The notes under the pieces were generated by a model, which did no database searches, had not been told where the DNA came from, and was given only the letters and a program-made list of their open reading frames with translations. A program made the position numbers and the translations under genes. A stretch of DNA of 64,000 nucleotides from Acetatifactor muris (GTDB lineage: Bacteria; Bacillota; Clostridia; Lachnospirales; Lachnospiraceae), in the NCBI RefSeq assembly GCF_024623325.1, contig NZ_JANJZD010000015.1:1-64000 (forward strand), in the 5' to 3' direction. Within the stretch, counting starts at the first letter, position 1. Each line of letters opens with the position of its first letter. Of the stretch, positions 53,594 through 62,525 are shown one piece after another.

Positions 53594-54127
53594 TTACAGA
53601 GTATAGCATTTGAAACGCAGGAGTGTCATCCACTCTCTGGCAGAATCATATCCAAGCCTCGCGGCATCCTCCCGGCGCAGGCTGACCACATGGGTCCAGA
53701 CAGGGCCCTTGTGTTCTGACACTTCTTTCTGCACCTCTGCAAGGATCACCGGCTTTCCTGCATCTGTAAACAGGCCATGCTCACCGAGCCGTTCCACGCG
53801 GGGACGGTTCGCCAGGTAATTCACATAGTTTTCTTTCATCGCCGCCATGTCCAGGTTCCGCTCCAGTGCCTGGGTGATGAACTCTGAGGCATTGCCGATG
53901 GTGGAATGTTGGCGGTAGTCCTCATATTCAAGCATGTCTTTGGACTCCGGCATATCTTTGATGAGCTGCCGGATCAGCTCCTTCTGTGCAGGAGTAACTG
54001 GAAGATTCTTTTTGCTCTCGTCCGCCTTCTCCACACCTTCATGGGTACTGATGTAGCGCACATAGTTCTGCAGGTGTTCTGGCGGAGCGTCACGGATGTA
54101 GCGGCTGGTGAAGATCAGTTTTGCCAT
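53594..54127 (-). pseudogene. MOBP3-type relaxase N-terminal fragment
   Basis: The ATG at 54127 with GGAGAG upstream gives AKLIFTSRYIRDAPPEHLQN, YVRYISTHEGVEKADESKKN, RPRVERLGEHGLFTDAGKPV, VWTHVVSLRREDAARLGYDS, the start of MOBP3-type relaxases of Clostridial elements. It stops after REWMTLLRFKCYTL, short of the conserved H-x-H metal site. A deletion joins it to the VirD4 remnant. Family label from memory. Confidence 0.85.
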
Positions 54128-54229
54128 ATATATCTCTCCTGGAAATAAAATCAGAGAGCATAGCACTCTCCGAACTGATGACTGATTTTTGAATTTTCAT
54201 TGACATATTTCCTGTAAATCCATATAATA

Positions 54230-54378
54230 ATAGTATCAGACAGGCAACAGCGTGTGTCTGTCCAAGCGATGAAGCATAACAGCGTACCGGATAGCCTTGT
54301 TATGCGGAGCTTTCGAGAGGGGTTGTGCAGCGAAACCTCAAGCCGGAGTAGGCATAAGCCGAAAGAAAATGCTCAGAG
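54230..54378. other. Structured non-coding region upstream of the relaxase, candidate oriT
   Basis: GCATAACA (54274-54281) and TGTTATGC (54298-54305) form a perfect stem; GAGGGGTT (54317-54324) and GAAACCTC (54332-54339) a weaker one. The area contains no gene and lies between the relaxase start and the PBECR4 remnant, a typical place for an origin of transfer. An unknown structured RNA is the alternative. Confidence 0.4.
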
Positions 54379-54904
54379 ATCATCATTGGACGAAAGGGAA
54401 AATCCGTGGATCTTACTGTCAGCTTTCAGGCTGTAGAATTTCATCACCTTATGGGACTACATAAGCTGCACGATCTGCGTCTTTCCAGAGCCAACCGGGA
54501 AAAAGTATTTTCACAGATCCTTTCCGGCCAGATCACTTTGGATGATGTAAAAGAGCCGTTATTTCTGCAGTATCCAGAAACGGCTGGATCCTTTTCAAAG
54601 GATCGAAGAGCTATTTGATAAAAATGACCTGATCTTCCGCTATAACCGAAAGCTTCAGGCTTTTTCTCTTATCGAGGCTGAATATCTGCTTTCTACACCA
54701 CATGAGCATACCGATGTGTATATCTTCCTCGACAAAAAAGGCGAAGCAGGTAATTTTTTCTGCCGTTCCTTTTTTCCAAAAGAGGAGAAAGATTACACAA
54801 AAGGCCAGGCAGTATACACCCTTTTGAAAAAAGAAAAGATAAACACCAACACCGGGACTCTACAAATCCAATATGATCGTCTCTCTCCCAAAAGCAAATC
54901 ATAA
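54379..54904 (+). pseudogene. PBECR4-type nuclease/toxin domain remnant
   Basis: IIIGRKGKSVDLTVSFQAVE, FHHLMGLHKLHDLRLSRANR, EKVFSQILSG, then after a frameshift near 54597 RIEELFDKNDLIFRYNRKLQ, AFSLIEAEYLLSTPHEHTDV, YIFLDKKGEAGNFFCRSFFP. This is the PBECR4 (Barnase-EndoU-ColicinE5/D-RelE-like) domain carried by phages and conjugative elements. The start codon region is missing and the frame is broken, so it is not active. Confidence 0.75.
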
Positions 54905-54980
54905 CCCTGCACAAACAGTTACAGAGCAGCCTGCCGGCCACTCTGTACTTTTTCTTTCTTTGTAAAAATCCGAAAAATAT

Positions 54981-55265
54981 CTACAGCACTCCCAGCTTCT
55001 TCAGCAGCGCTACGCAGTCCTTCGCTCTCTGCTCATACAGATACAGGCAGTCATGGTCCGCCGCCAGCAGGATCTCCTCCACATAATCCGTGATGGCCTT
55101 CTTCACATCTTCCGGCAGGTCTTTTATCTTCTCCTGCATCTCTTTGCTCAGCCTGGCCGCCTTTTCCTGCAGCTCCTGGTCCTCCGGCGAATGCCCATTG
55201 CGCTCACGCACTGCTGTCTCCGTCATCTCCCGGATCACCATCTCATAAATCTCTTCTCTATCCAT
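54981..55265 (-). CDS. Small helical conjugation accessory protein
   Basis: About 94 residues, highly charged helices (DREEIYEMVIREMTETAVRE, LQEKAARLSKEMQEKIKDLP). GGAG stands upstream of two in-frame ATGs (55271, 55265); I chose the better-spaced one. It lies upstream of the relaxase in the same direction, as in Tn1549-type modules. Function unknown. Confidence 0.65.
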   Translation of the reverse strand: MDREEIYEMVIREMTETAVRERNGHSPEDQELQEKAARLSKEMQEKIKDLPEDVKKAITDYVEEILLAADHDCLYLYEQRAKDCVALLKKLGVL

Positions 55266-55355
55266 TTCCATTTCACTCCTTTTTCCAACCAACATAAATA
55301 AAACCGCCCTGACAGTCCATATGCAAAGTCAATAAAATTATTTCCTTTTAGTTTT

Positions 55356-55658
55356 TTAGTTTTCACGTTTCTGATATTTGTATGCGTCACCCAGCTCCAC
55401 CGCACCATTGAGACGCTTCACTTCCTCCACGCACTTTGCATGGAGCTTTCGGAATGTACTTTCATCGATCCGGCTTTCCGAATGGCAGGCGATCATATGC
55501 GCCAGCATGGACAGCTCCACTGCGATCTTAGAATCCATCCGGGCCAGGCGGTTCTCCGTATCCTGCACCGTACTGGTCAGGACGGAAGACAAGGACTGCA
55601 GCAGGTAGTCTTCGGCCTTCCCGGAATTCAGATAGCCGCAGTAGAACTTCATTTGCAT
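55356..55658 (-). CDS. Conjugative element accessory protein
   Basis: 100 residues, helical: KFYCGYLNSGKAEDYLLQSL, SSVLTSTVQDTENRLARMDS, KIAVELSMLAHMIACHSESR. The conserved-looking C-terminal RKLHAKCVEEVKRLNGA ends the domain. Proteins of this type precede relaxase genes in Clostridial integrative elements; the role may be in relaxosome assembly. Not a family I can name. Confidence 0.65.
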   Translation of the reverse strand: MQMKFYCGYLNSGKAEDYLLQSLSSVLTSTVQDTENRLARMDSKIAVELSMLAHMIACHSESRIDESTFRKLHAKCVEEVKRLNGAVELGDAYKYQKREN

Positions 55659-55721
55659 TCTTTCTACTGAAAAATTTAATAGGCTGTTGCAAAAGTAGAT
55701 GTATAATCGCTACTGGAGCAA

Positions 55722-56390
55722 TTGCGAAGGGCGAATGTAAGACTGATTGCGGTCAACGAGGGAGTTGATACAGGTTCGGGATTTGATGATGATTTCCTCC
55801 CGTTCCGAGATGTAATCAATGAATACTATGCAAAGGACATCAGCAAGAAAATCAAGTCTACGTTTAAGGCAAAGGGCGAAAGCGGAAAGCACGTTGCGAG
55901 CAGTCCGCCGTATGGCTATCTGAAAGACAGTGAGGACAAAAAACAATGGATAATTGATGAAGTGGCAGCGCCCATTATCAGACGGATATTCCGAATGACT
56001 TTGGAGGGTTACGGTCCGTATCAGATTGCGACACAATTCACAGCGGAGCATATCCCCATTCCTGCCTGCCACCAAGCGCAGTTGGGCGTTGGATTGTGGC
56101 AGAATAGGGAGATTAAATATCCCTACAAATGGACGAGTTCCACCATAGCGCATATCTTACAGAAACATGAATATTTAGGGCATACGGTAAATTTCAAGAC
56201 ACGCAAACATTTCAAGGATAAAAAGAGCCATTATGTAGATAAAGACCAGTGGTTAATCTTTGAGGACACCCATGCGCCGATTATCGACCAAGAAACCTTT
56301 GACAACGTACAGCGCATCAGAGGACAGGTAAGGCGGTATCCCGACGGTTGGGGCGAAGCGCACCTCCGAGGGAACATGCAAGGCAAATGA
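55722..56390 (+). pseudogene. Large serine recombinase, middle fragment
   Basis: RLIAVNEGVDTGSGFDDDFL, PFRDVINEYYAKDISKKIKS (end of the resolvase domain), then the recombinase domain: PPYGYLKDSEDKKQWIIDEV, APIIRRIFRMTLEGYGPYQI, HILQKHEYLGHTVNFKTRK, DTHAPIIDQETFDNVQRIRG. The catalytic serine N-terminus and everything after RRYPDGWGE (zinc ribbon, coiled coil) are missing. This is a different member from the one at 15.6-16.5 kb. Confidence 0.88.
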
Positions 56391-56462
56391 TGATTGCAAA
56401 GAATAAGGCAAAAGGAGATTAGCAAAATTTAATGGAATTGTGTAGGCGTTTGTGGTAAGATA

Positions 56463-57120
56463 ATGACATTGAATGATACAATAAATGCCACCAATGAGCA
56501 GTTAGGGATTGCGCTTCATTGGGAACACCGTTCTTTTAAGGAACAGGGAATTGACAGAGAGCCGACTATCCATATCGGGGCGATTGCCAACGCTTTAGAG
56601 CGCAAAGGAATATAGACCGAGAGGGGCAATATCAATCGGGAAATCGTCAAGAACAATATGCTGTTGGAACAGGCGAAAGAAATACTCATGCTTGCCAAGC
56701 AGGAACTTCACAGCGCACAGTACGCCAAGATTAAGAGTACAGCGGTCAGCCGTGAACAATGCCAGCAAGCTGGCATGGAAGTTATGGAAATGATTGCAAA
56801 AGTAAGGGAGCGCAAAGGTAGATTAGACTTGCCGATTGTCAGCGGAAAGCACCTAAGAAAAATATCCGACCATAACCGCAAATCCAATGCAGCTGCATTG
56901 GATTCGCAGTCAGCCGACAATGCGGAGAAATTCATCATGACAAGGAAGATAGACAGCTTTGAGAGCCTTGTGAACTTTACAGCGGATAGGGAACAGAAAT
57001 ACAGTCAGCTTGAAACAGTGCATTTGTCAAAGGGGCAAAAACTAAACCGATTAAAGGAACTGTCAAAAATGTATGCCCTCTTTGCGCCAATCCAAGCCAC
57101 CTATAAGGAGAGCCAGTCAC
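56463..57120 (+). pseudogene. MobA/MobL relaxase middle fragment with amber stop
   Basis: One frame reads IALHWEHRSFKEQGIDREPT, IHIGAIANALERKGI, a TAG at 56613-56615, TERGNINREIVKNNMLLEQA, SFESLVNFTADREQKYSQLE, KGQKLNRLKELSKMYALFAP. This is the part of MobA after the catalytic domain. The N-terminus is missing, and after YKESQS the frame runs into a nitroreductase fragment. Confidence 0.85.
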
Positions 57121-57350
57121 TCAAAGGACTTGCTATAAGTGCTTCCATACAAAATATGCTTCTTGCTGCTACTGAAAAAGGAATAGGCAGCCTTTGGATA
57201 TGTGATATTTATTTTGCATATTCAGAACTATGTGAATGGCTCAATAGTGACGGACAGCTTATCGCAGCGATTGCGTTTGGCTATCCTAATGAATTTCCTA
57301 AAGAAAGACCACGCAAAAAACTTGAAGATATAGTTGAATGGAGAACTTAG
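57121..57350 (+). pseudogene. Nitroreductase C-terminal fragment
   Basis: LKGLAISASIQNMLLAATEK, GIGSLWICDIYFAYSELCEW, AAIAFGYPNEFPKERPRKKL is the C-terminal third of an FMN-dependent nitroreductase, fused in frame to the relaxase remnant. The flavin-binding N-terminus is absent. Confidence 0.88.
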
Positions 57351-57493
57351 ACTATCAAACCTTACCGCAATCATAACTGAAAAAGTAACACAGCGTCAGA
57401 GCGTATAGAAAATCGAGAAAATTTTACGGAAAATTCAGTTTTCAAAAGGCATTGTCTGATATATAATAAAAGCAGTGGAAGAAGGTGATATTT

Positions 57494-58299
57494 TTGAATA
57501 CAACGGAGCAGACACATCAACAGGATTTAGAACGTCTGAAATCACTCCGATATATGGACGATGATTTTATGTCCGTCTGCCTTGCAGATAATTTTGAGGG
57601 TGTGGAACTAATACTTCGGATTGTTTTAGGGCGGGGGATATAAAAGTTAAATCGGTCAGGACACAAGAACCATTGAAGAATTTGCAGGGACGTTCGGCTG
57701 TTTTAGATGTTCATGCGGTTGACGACGCCGATAAGGAATTTGATGTTGAAATTCAGAGGAAAGACGCAGGAGCAGGCGCAAAGAGGGCAAGACATAACAG
57801 TAGCTTGTTGGATGCACACATATTAAAGGCTGGTGATGATACAGAGGATATTCCTGACAGCTATGTTATTTTCATAACAGAAAATGATGTAATGAAAGGA
57901 AACCAGCCGATATATCCGGTAGAAAGATATGTCACTATCGGGGAAAACAAAGTATTGTTTGGCGATGGTTCGCATATCATATATGTTAATGGGAAATATA
58001 GGGGCAACGATGAGATTGGAAAGCTGATGCACGATTTTTCATGCACTAATCCCGATGATATGAATTATGAAACGCTTGCTAAAAAAGCACGATATTTTAA
58101 GCAAGACGAGAAAGGAGTTGCGGCTATGTGTAAAATTATGGAAGATATGAGGAATGAGGCGGAACAAAATAAAGCAAAAAAAACGGCGGTTCATTTAATA
58201 AAGTTAGGTAAAATGACATTAGAAGAAATAGCAGAAGCTACGGAATTATCCCTTGATATAGTTAAAGAGTTAGAAAGTCAATCAATGCAGTTAGCGTAA
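57494..58299 (+). pseudogene. Rpn-family/PD-(D/E)XK nuclease with frameshift
   Basis: From a TTG at 57494 (GAAGGTG upstream) the first frame reads LERLKSLRYMDDDFMSVCLA, DNFEGVELILRIVLG and stops at a run of five G (near 57635). One frame on: DIKVKSVRTQEPLKNLQGRS, AVLDVHAVDDADKEFDVEIQ, RKDAGAGAKRARHNSSLLDA, where D-x(n)-E-x-Q forms the nuclease core of this class. The C-terminus ends in a helical ELSLDIVKELESQ motif. Only one base change separates it from an intact gene of about 270 residues. Confidence 0.75.
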
Positions 58300-58394
58300 T
58301 CGGCAAAACAATTTAATATCAAAATAATAGCGTAAAGACGCATGGAACAGTAAAATTGTAAACCATGCGTCTTTTTTGCGTCCAAAGGAGGAAC

Positions 58395-58595
58395 ATGAGC
58401 GACAACATTCAGACCAACACCACAGGGCGATTAACGCCCTGTTTACAACAGAAGATTGACAAGACAAGGTATTTAGTCGAGGTACATTTTTCGGCTACAA
58501 GTACCCAAAGCGTAGAGGACAAGTTAAAGCGTGTCATTCTCCATGATTTAGAGCATGGGAAACAGGGCAGACCAAGAAAACGTGATGAAAAATGA
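58395..58595 (+). CDS. TnpW-type transposon protein
   Basis: 66 residues from an ATG with AAAGGAGGAAC upstream. KTRYLVEVHFSATSTQSVED, KLKRVILHDLE matches TnpW, a small protein of unknown role encoded in Tn4451-type and related elements. The basic tail KQGRPRKRDEK is usual. Intact, beside mobile-element debris. Confidence 0.8.
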   Translation: MSDNIQTNTTGRLTPCLQQKIDKTRYLVEVHFSATSTQSVEDKLKRVILHDLEHGKQGRPRKRDEK

Positions 58596-58626
58596 TGAAT
58601 ACGTCCTTGACAAGTAGCTACTGGAG

Positions 58627-58866
58627 CAACGGCTCCGTTTTTTGTATCATAAGCCGGCTTCCCTCTATAAGAAGTATCCTCCGGAGGAAGCAAGACGCAT
58701 TATCAAAAAACTGGAAATACATTATACCCCAAAGCACGGCAGTTGGCTGGACATCGCCGAAATAGAGCTGAATATAATGACCCGGCAGTGCCTGTCCCGC
58801 CGTATAGCTGACATTGAGCTGCTGCGCAGTTCCATCAATCCATATTTTCCACATGATAACTTATAA
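58627..58866 (+). pseudogene. IS630-family transposase C-terminal fragment
   Basis: YHKPASLYKKYPPEEARRII, KKLEIHYTPKHGSWLDIAEI, ELNIMTRQCLSRRIADIELL is the end of the DDE domain of IS630 transposases; the last catalytic Glu is in AEIEL. The rest is absent. A 49-base internal piece recurs at 39319-39367. Confidence 0.88.
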
Positions 58867-59091
58867 TAATTTAAGGGAAGATACACCATTTTACATTCAA
58901 ATTTGGAAGATAGTGCTATCCCCCAAACAGAAACACGAAGCAAACTTCTCCCCTTTTACGAAAAGAACGAGGCAAACTTTCACACACCATTTGGGGGATA
59001 CCCTTTCCCCCAATTCTTCCCCCAAAAATCCCCCAAATCGGCACTCAAAATACGGTAATTTACGATAAGTTATGAGCCTCTCTCGAGAACG

Positions 59092-59136
59092 CAAAAAACC
59101 CCTGAAAATGCCCATTCTATGGGATTTTCAGGGGTT
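59092..59136 (-). terminator. Terminator of rpsB-tsf
   Basis: AACCCCTGAAAAT (59098-59110) pairs with ATTTTCAGGGGTT (59124-59136), and TTTTTTGCG follows on the minus strand. One arm is shared with 2613-2641. Confidence 0.92.
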
Positions 59137-59160
59137 CGTAAATCAATTCTTCTCAGAAGT

Positions 59161-60099
59161 TTACTGATTCATCTGCGCCGCAACCTCAGCCGCAAAATCC
59201 TCCTGCTTCTTCTCAATACCTTCTCCGGTCTCAAAGCGCACGAACCTGCTCACAGAAAGATCTGCGCCATTCTCCTTTGCAACCTGAGCGATGTACTGGG
59301 CAACGGTCTGCTTCCCATCCTCTGCCTTTACATACACCTGCTCCAGCAGACACACTTCTTTCAGCTCTTTGTTCAGACGGCCGTTGATGGCGCCCTCGAT
59401 TACCTTCTCCGGCTTGCCTGCCATCTTGGGATCCTGCTCAATCTGTGCCTTGATGATTTCCTTCTCATGTGCCTTATACTCATCCGATACATCGGCAGTG
59501 GCCACATATTTGGGATTCAGCGCAGCAATCTGCATGGCGATATTGGTCATCGCTTCCTTCACAGCCTCGTTCACCACATTTGTCTTCGCTTCCACAATGA
59601 CACCGATACGTCCGCCGCCGTGTACATAGGTAGCCACAAACCCTTCGGAAGCTTCCACCTTCTCAAATCTTCTGATGCTCAGCTTCTCACCGATAACGGC
59701 AATCTTGTCAACCAGTGCTTCCTTCACTGTCTTAGAAGCATCCTCGTTCCAGGCCTCTTCCATGAAAGAATCAATTCCATCTGCGGAAGAATTTACGGCC
59801 TGAGTTGCCACTGCTTCCACAAACTGCTGGAATGTCTCGTTCTTCGCCACAAAGTCAGTCTCAGAGTTCACTTCCACAACAGCTGCAACCTTATCTCCGT
59901 TGGCGGCAATGCGGCAAAGTCCTTCTGCGGCAATCCTTCCTTCTTTCTTGACAGCCTTGGCCTGTCCGTTCTTTCTCAGAACTTCGATGGCCTCCTCCAT
60001 ATTTCCATTGGTCTCATTCAGAGCCTTTTTACAATCCATCATGCCAGCGCCGGTCTTCTCACGCAGTTCCTTGACCATTGCTGCTGTAATCTCTGCCAT
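59161..60099 (-). CDS. tsf: Translation elongation factor Ts
   Basis: 312 residues, normal length. UBA-like start AEITAAMVKELREKTGAGMM, DCKKALNETNGNMEEAIEVL, the conserved core FVAKNETF, then the dimerisation domain. It exchanges GDP on EF-Tu. AGGAGG precedes the ATG. It follows rpsB by 38 bases in the standard order and ends in a strong terminator, so pyrH is not directly coupled here. Confidence 0.97.
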   Translation of the reverse strand: MAEITAAMVKELREKTGAGMMDCKKALNETNGNMEEAIEVLRKNGQAKAVKKEGRIAAEGLCRIAANGDKVAAVVEVNSETDFVAKNETFQQFVEAVATQAVNSSADGIDSFMEEAWNEDASKTVKEALVDKIAVIGEKLSIRRFEKVEASEGFVATYVHGGGRIGVIVEAKTNVVNEAVKEAMTNIAMQIAALNPKYVATADVSDEYKAHEKEIIKAQIEQDPKMAGKPEKVIEGAINGRLNKELKEVCLLEQVYVKAEDGKQTVAQYIAQVAKENGADLSVSRFVRFETGEGIEKKQEDFAAEVAAQMNQ

Positions 60100-60137
60100 T
60101 TATATATCCTCCTGAATTCCAGTCTCTTCTTTGTCGA

Positions 60138-60899
60138 TTATTCTGCTTCCTGTTCCACTACCTCTTCAATGTCTTCGGCACCTTCTGCAGCCACATCTGC
60201 CTCGGTATAGACAGCTTCTCCCTGATTTGCTTCCACAACGGCATCAGCCATCTTGGATACAATCAGCTTTACAGCTCTGATAGCATCATCATTTCCGGGA
60301 ATGATATAGTCCAGCTCCTCCGGGTCACAGTTGGTATCGCCAATTCCAATGAGGGTAATGCCCAGAGCATGTGCCTCCTGCACACAGATTCTTTCCTTCT
60401 TGGGATCAACTACAAAAATAGCATCGGGAACTCTGTTCATATTCCTGATACCACCCAGGTTCTTCTCCAGCTTTTCCCACTCTTTCTTCAGCTTGATAAC
60501 TTCCTTTTTGGGAAGTACATCAAAAGTTCCGTCTTCCGACATTTTTTCAATGGCATTCAGTCTTCCGATACGGGACTGAATGGTCTTGAAATTGGTGAGC
60601 ATTCCGCCCAGCCATCTCTCGTTCACGTAATACATACCGCAGCGCTCTGCCTCGGTCTTAACTGCATCCTGGGCCTGTTTCTTGGTTCCCACGAAAAGAA
60701 TGGTGCCGCCCTGTGCAACGATTTCGGATACCGCTCTGTAAGCCTCATCCACCTTACCCACAGACTTCTGCAGATCGATAATGTGAATACCATTCCTCTC
60801 AGTGAAGATATAAGGAGCCATCTTAGGGTTCCATCTTCTGGTCTGATGTCCGAAATGGACACCTGCTTCAAGCAGCTGCTTCATAGAAATAACGCTCAT
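60138..60899 (-). CDS. rpsB: 30S ribosomal protein S2
   Basis: 253 residues. [80 protein letters not shown] are standard. The ATG at 60899 with GGAGG upstream is preferred over an in-frame ATG at 60944. The last 25 residues are an acidic extension ([12 protein letters not shown]), common in Clostridia. Confidence 0.97.
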   Translation of the reverse strand: MSVISMKQLLEAGVHFGHQTRRWNPKMAPYIFTERNGIHIIDLQKSVGKVDEAYRAVSEIVAQGGTILFVGTKKQAQDAVKTEAERCGMYYVNERWLGGMLTNFKTIQSRIGRLNAIEKMSEDGTFDVLPKKEVIKLKKEWEKLEKNLGGIRNMNRVPDAIFVVDPKKERICVQEAHALGITLIGIGDTNCDPEELDYIIPGNDDAIRAVKLIVSKMADAVVEANQGEAVYTEADVAAEGAEDIEEVVEQEAE

Positions 60900-61105
60900 G
60901 TTCTTACCTCCATTTGGTTGATTTCTTCCGCATAACCGTATCAATCTGTGACAGATTGTGCCGAATCCGCGTTAAAAACCGGCAACTCCGACGATTACCT
61001 CTGGCAAACACTGCAAAAAGCACCCTCGCCGAATCGGTATGCGTGTTTTCTGTTTTAACAGATATACAATAAAAAGTGTTCCTCTGACACTTTTCACCGC
61101 ACAAG
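60900..61105 (-). promoter_or_regulatory. Long rpsB leader
   Basis: About 200 untranslated bases separate the promoter from rpsB. S2 leaders in other bacteria carry autoregulatory structure; I see possible hairpins but none I can assign. Confidence 0.4.
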
Positions 61106-61134
61106 ATTATAGCATAATACCTCCTGCATTGCAA
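61106..61134 (-). promoter_or_regulatory. Promoter of rpsB-tsf
   Basis: TTGCAA (61134-61129), 17 bases, TATAAT (61111-61106). It lies within the terminator of the gene upstream. Confidence 0.8.
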
Positions 61135-61142
61135 GAGGTATT
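61116..61142 (-). terminator. Hairpin after the MltG-like gene, overlapping the rpsB promoter
   Basis: AATACCTC (61116-61123) and GAGGTATT (61135-61142) form an 8-bp stem directly at the stop codon. There is no strong T run, so termination may be partial. Confidence 0.5.
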
Positions 61143-61744
61143 TATCTGCTTCTCGTAATAATTTTCGCTATCTCTTCTTCACTTGCTCCCGCGGGAATCT
61201 GGTATGTCCCGAACTTAATCTTCCTTGAATATCCGTTATCACACAGATATGTGTCAAAGGCAGCGGCATCCTCCACCAGTCCCTCTTCCTCGAGCATGAT
61301 ACAGATACGATAGGAAGTAACTCCGGGTTCCACCTCAACGGTAACCGTTTCCGCGCTGCTTTCGCCGGCGGCTTCATCCGGGCCGGATGTGGTTCCTTCT
61401 TCTCCGGAAGTCTCCCCGGAACCGGCGTCCGCATCTTCTTCTCCCTGTGTCTCAGGAAGCTGCTGTGTGGGTTCCGCCTCCGAATCCGGGTCTTCCTCCG
61501 CCTTCGTCCCCTCTTCCGGCCCTGCCTCATCGCCGGAATGGTTTTCCCCCGGCACAGGTGTATTCTGAATATCCGTTAATTTCAGGGAATCACTTTCCAC
61601 CATTCCCAGCTCCGCCGCTCTGGTTCTGATCTCCGCGTCACTTAAGGGCACTTTCTCAGCAGTCACTCCCATCAGCAGAGCTGTGACAATCATTCCGATT
61701 CCCAGTCCCCGCATTTGATATCTTAATTTCACTTTATTCCTCAC
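61142..61744 (-). CDS. MltG/YceG-like membrane protein, short form
   Basis: 200 residues. One membrane helix (GLGIGMIVTALLMGVTA), an acidic low-complexity linker (residues 60-130), then VEVEPGVTSYRICIMLEEEG, FDTYLCDNGYSRKIKFGTYQ, IPAGASEEEIAKIIT. The last part is the LysM-like first half of the MltG (endolytic transglycosylase) domain; the catalytic second half with its Glu is absent. Such short forms are common in Lachnospiraceae and may bind cell wall without cutting it. Confidence 0.8.
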   Translation of the reverse strand: MRNKVKLRYQMRGLGIGMIVTALLMGVTAEKVPLSDAEIRTRAAELGMVESDSLKLTDIQNTPVPGENHSGDEAGPEEGTKAEEDPDSEAEPTQQLPETQGEEDADAGSGETSGEEGTTSGPDEAAGESSAETVTVEVEPGVTSYRICIMLEEEGLVEDAAAFDTYLCDNGYSRKIKFGTYQIPAGASEEEIAKIITRSR

Positions 61745-61775
61745 TTTTTATGATTACTATGAAAGTCGGACACTT

Positions 61776-62510
61776 CTATGTGACATTTCGGCCGGCCGCA
61801 TGAGAGCTCTGGAACAAATCCAGTACCAGTTTTACCTCTCCCATTCCCAGCCCCAGTTCCCTGGCAATGTCCCTGGCAGATTTCCCTTCCCCGTAAAGCT
61901 GCAGAATTTCTTCATTATGATTATATTGCTGTTCATCGATATTCTGAACAAATTCCCCGGTCTCAGGAGCCGCTTCCGGCAGTCCCGTCTCCGGCAACAT
62001 TTCCTGCTCCGGAACAATATCTTCCTCTCCCACGGAGGCTGTCTGCGTTTCAACAGGTATCTCTTCCCGGGGTACGACAGATAGAAGATTCTGAAAAGAA
62101 GCCGCTCTCTCCTCCGCCTCCCTGACGGCATGATTCACTTCTGATACCGCATTTTTCAGGCTGACATGTTTATTGTTCAGCATATCATATAAAAACATGG
62201 CCTCGTCATGATTTTTGTGGATTTCCGTAAGGACGGTTTCTGAATATTCGCTTACCGCCATGATTTTCTCATTGGAAAGTCGTTCCAGAGACCGTTCTGT
62301 CTTCTCCATCGCATAGGTAACCGCTTCCCCCACCACATCGTCTACATGGCTCCGCACCGCCTCCAGTTCCTGGCTGACCAGCTTCCTGATCTCCTCCCGG
62401 GCCAGCTCTCCTCTGCTGTCAGCAGCCGGAGATTTCTTTTCAGGAATCAGAAAGCTTAATGTAAATATAATACCTCCAGCAATCAACAGGATAACTTCCA
62501 TAATATCCAT
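61776..62510 (-). CDS. DUF6115-type membrane-anchored coiled-coil protein
   Basis: 244 residues. An N-terminal helix (MEVILLIAGGIIFTLSFLI) anchors the protein; residues 30-140 are a long coiled coil; a linker leads to a C-terminal helix-turn-helix (EEILQLYGEGKSARDIAREL, GLGMGEVKLVLDLF). This arrangement is found in a family linked to flagellar/FapA gene groups. Label from memory. It is 16 bases from the small gene upstream. Confidence 0.8.
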   Translation of the reverse strand: MDIMEVILLIAGGIIFTLSFLIPEKKSPAADSRGELAREEIRKLVSQELEAVRSHVDDVVGEAVTYAMEKTERSLERLSNEKIMAVSEYSETVLTEIHKNHDEAMFLYDMLNNKHVSLKNAVSEVNHAVREAEERAASFQNLLSVVPREEIPVETQTASVGEEDIVPEQEMLPETGLPEAAPETGEFVQNIDEQQYNHNEEILQLYGEGKSARDIARELGLGMGEVKLVLDLFQSSHAAGRNVT

Positions 62511-62525
62511 TTTTCTCGTCCGTCC

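Noticed and set aside
54230..54420. Group II intron 5' end
   Set aside because: A GTGTG start and stems were considered, but domain V, the maturase and typical domain I motifs are missing.
55711..58631. Shared GCTACTGGAGCAA at about 55713 and 58618
   Set aside because: Thirteen identical bases are expected by chance many times among all positions of a 64-kb window.
58897..59115. 72-codon minus-strand frame beginning in the tsf terminator
   Set aside because: It begins inside a hairpin, has no ribosome site and resembles only the repeat at 2.6 kb.
59119..60210. Long open frame on the plus strand opposite tsf
   Set aside because: It is the antisense of tsf, with no ribosome site and low-complexity Leu/His/Cys content.
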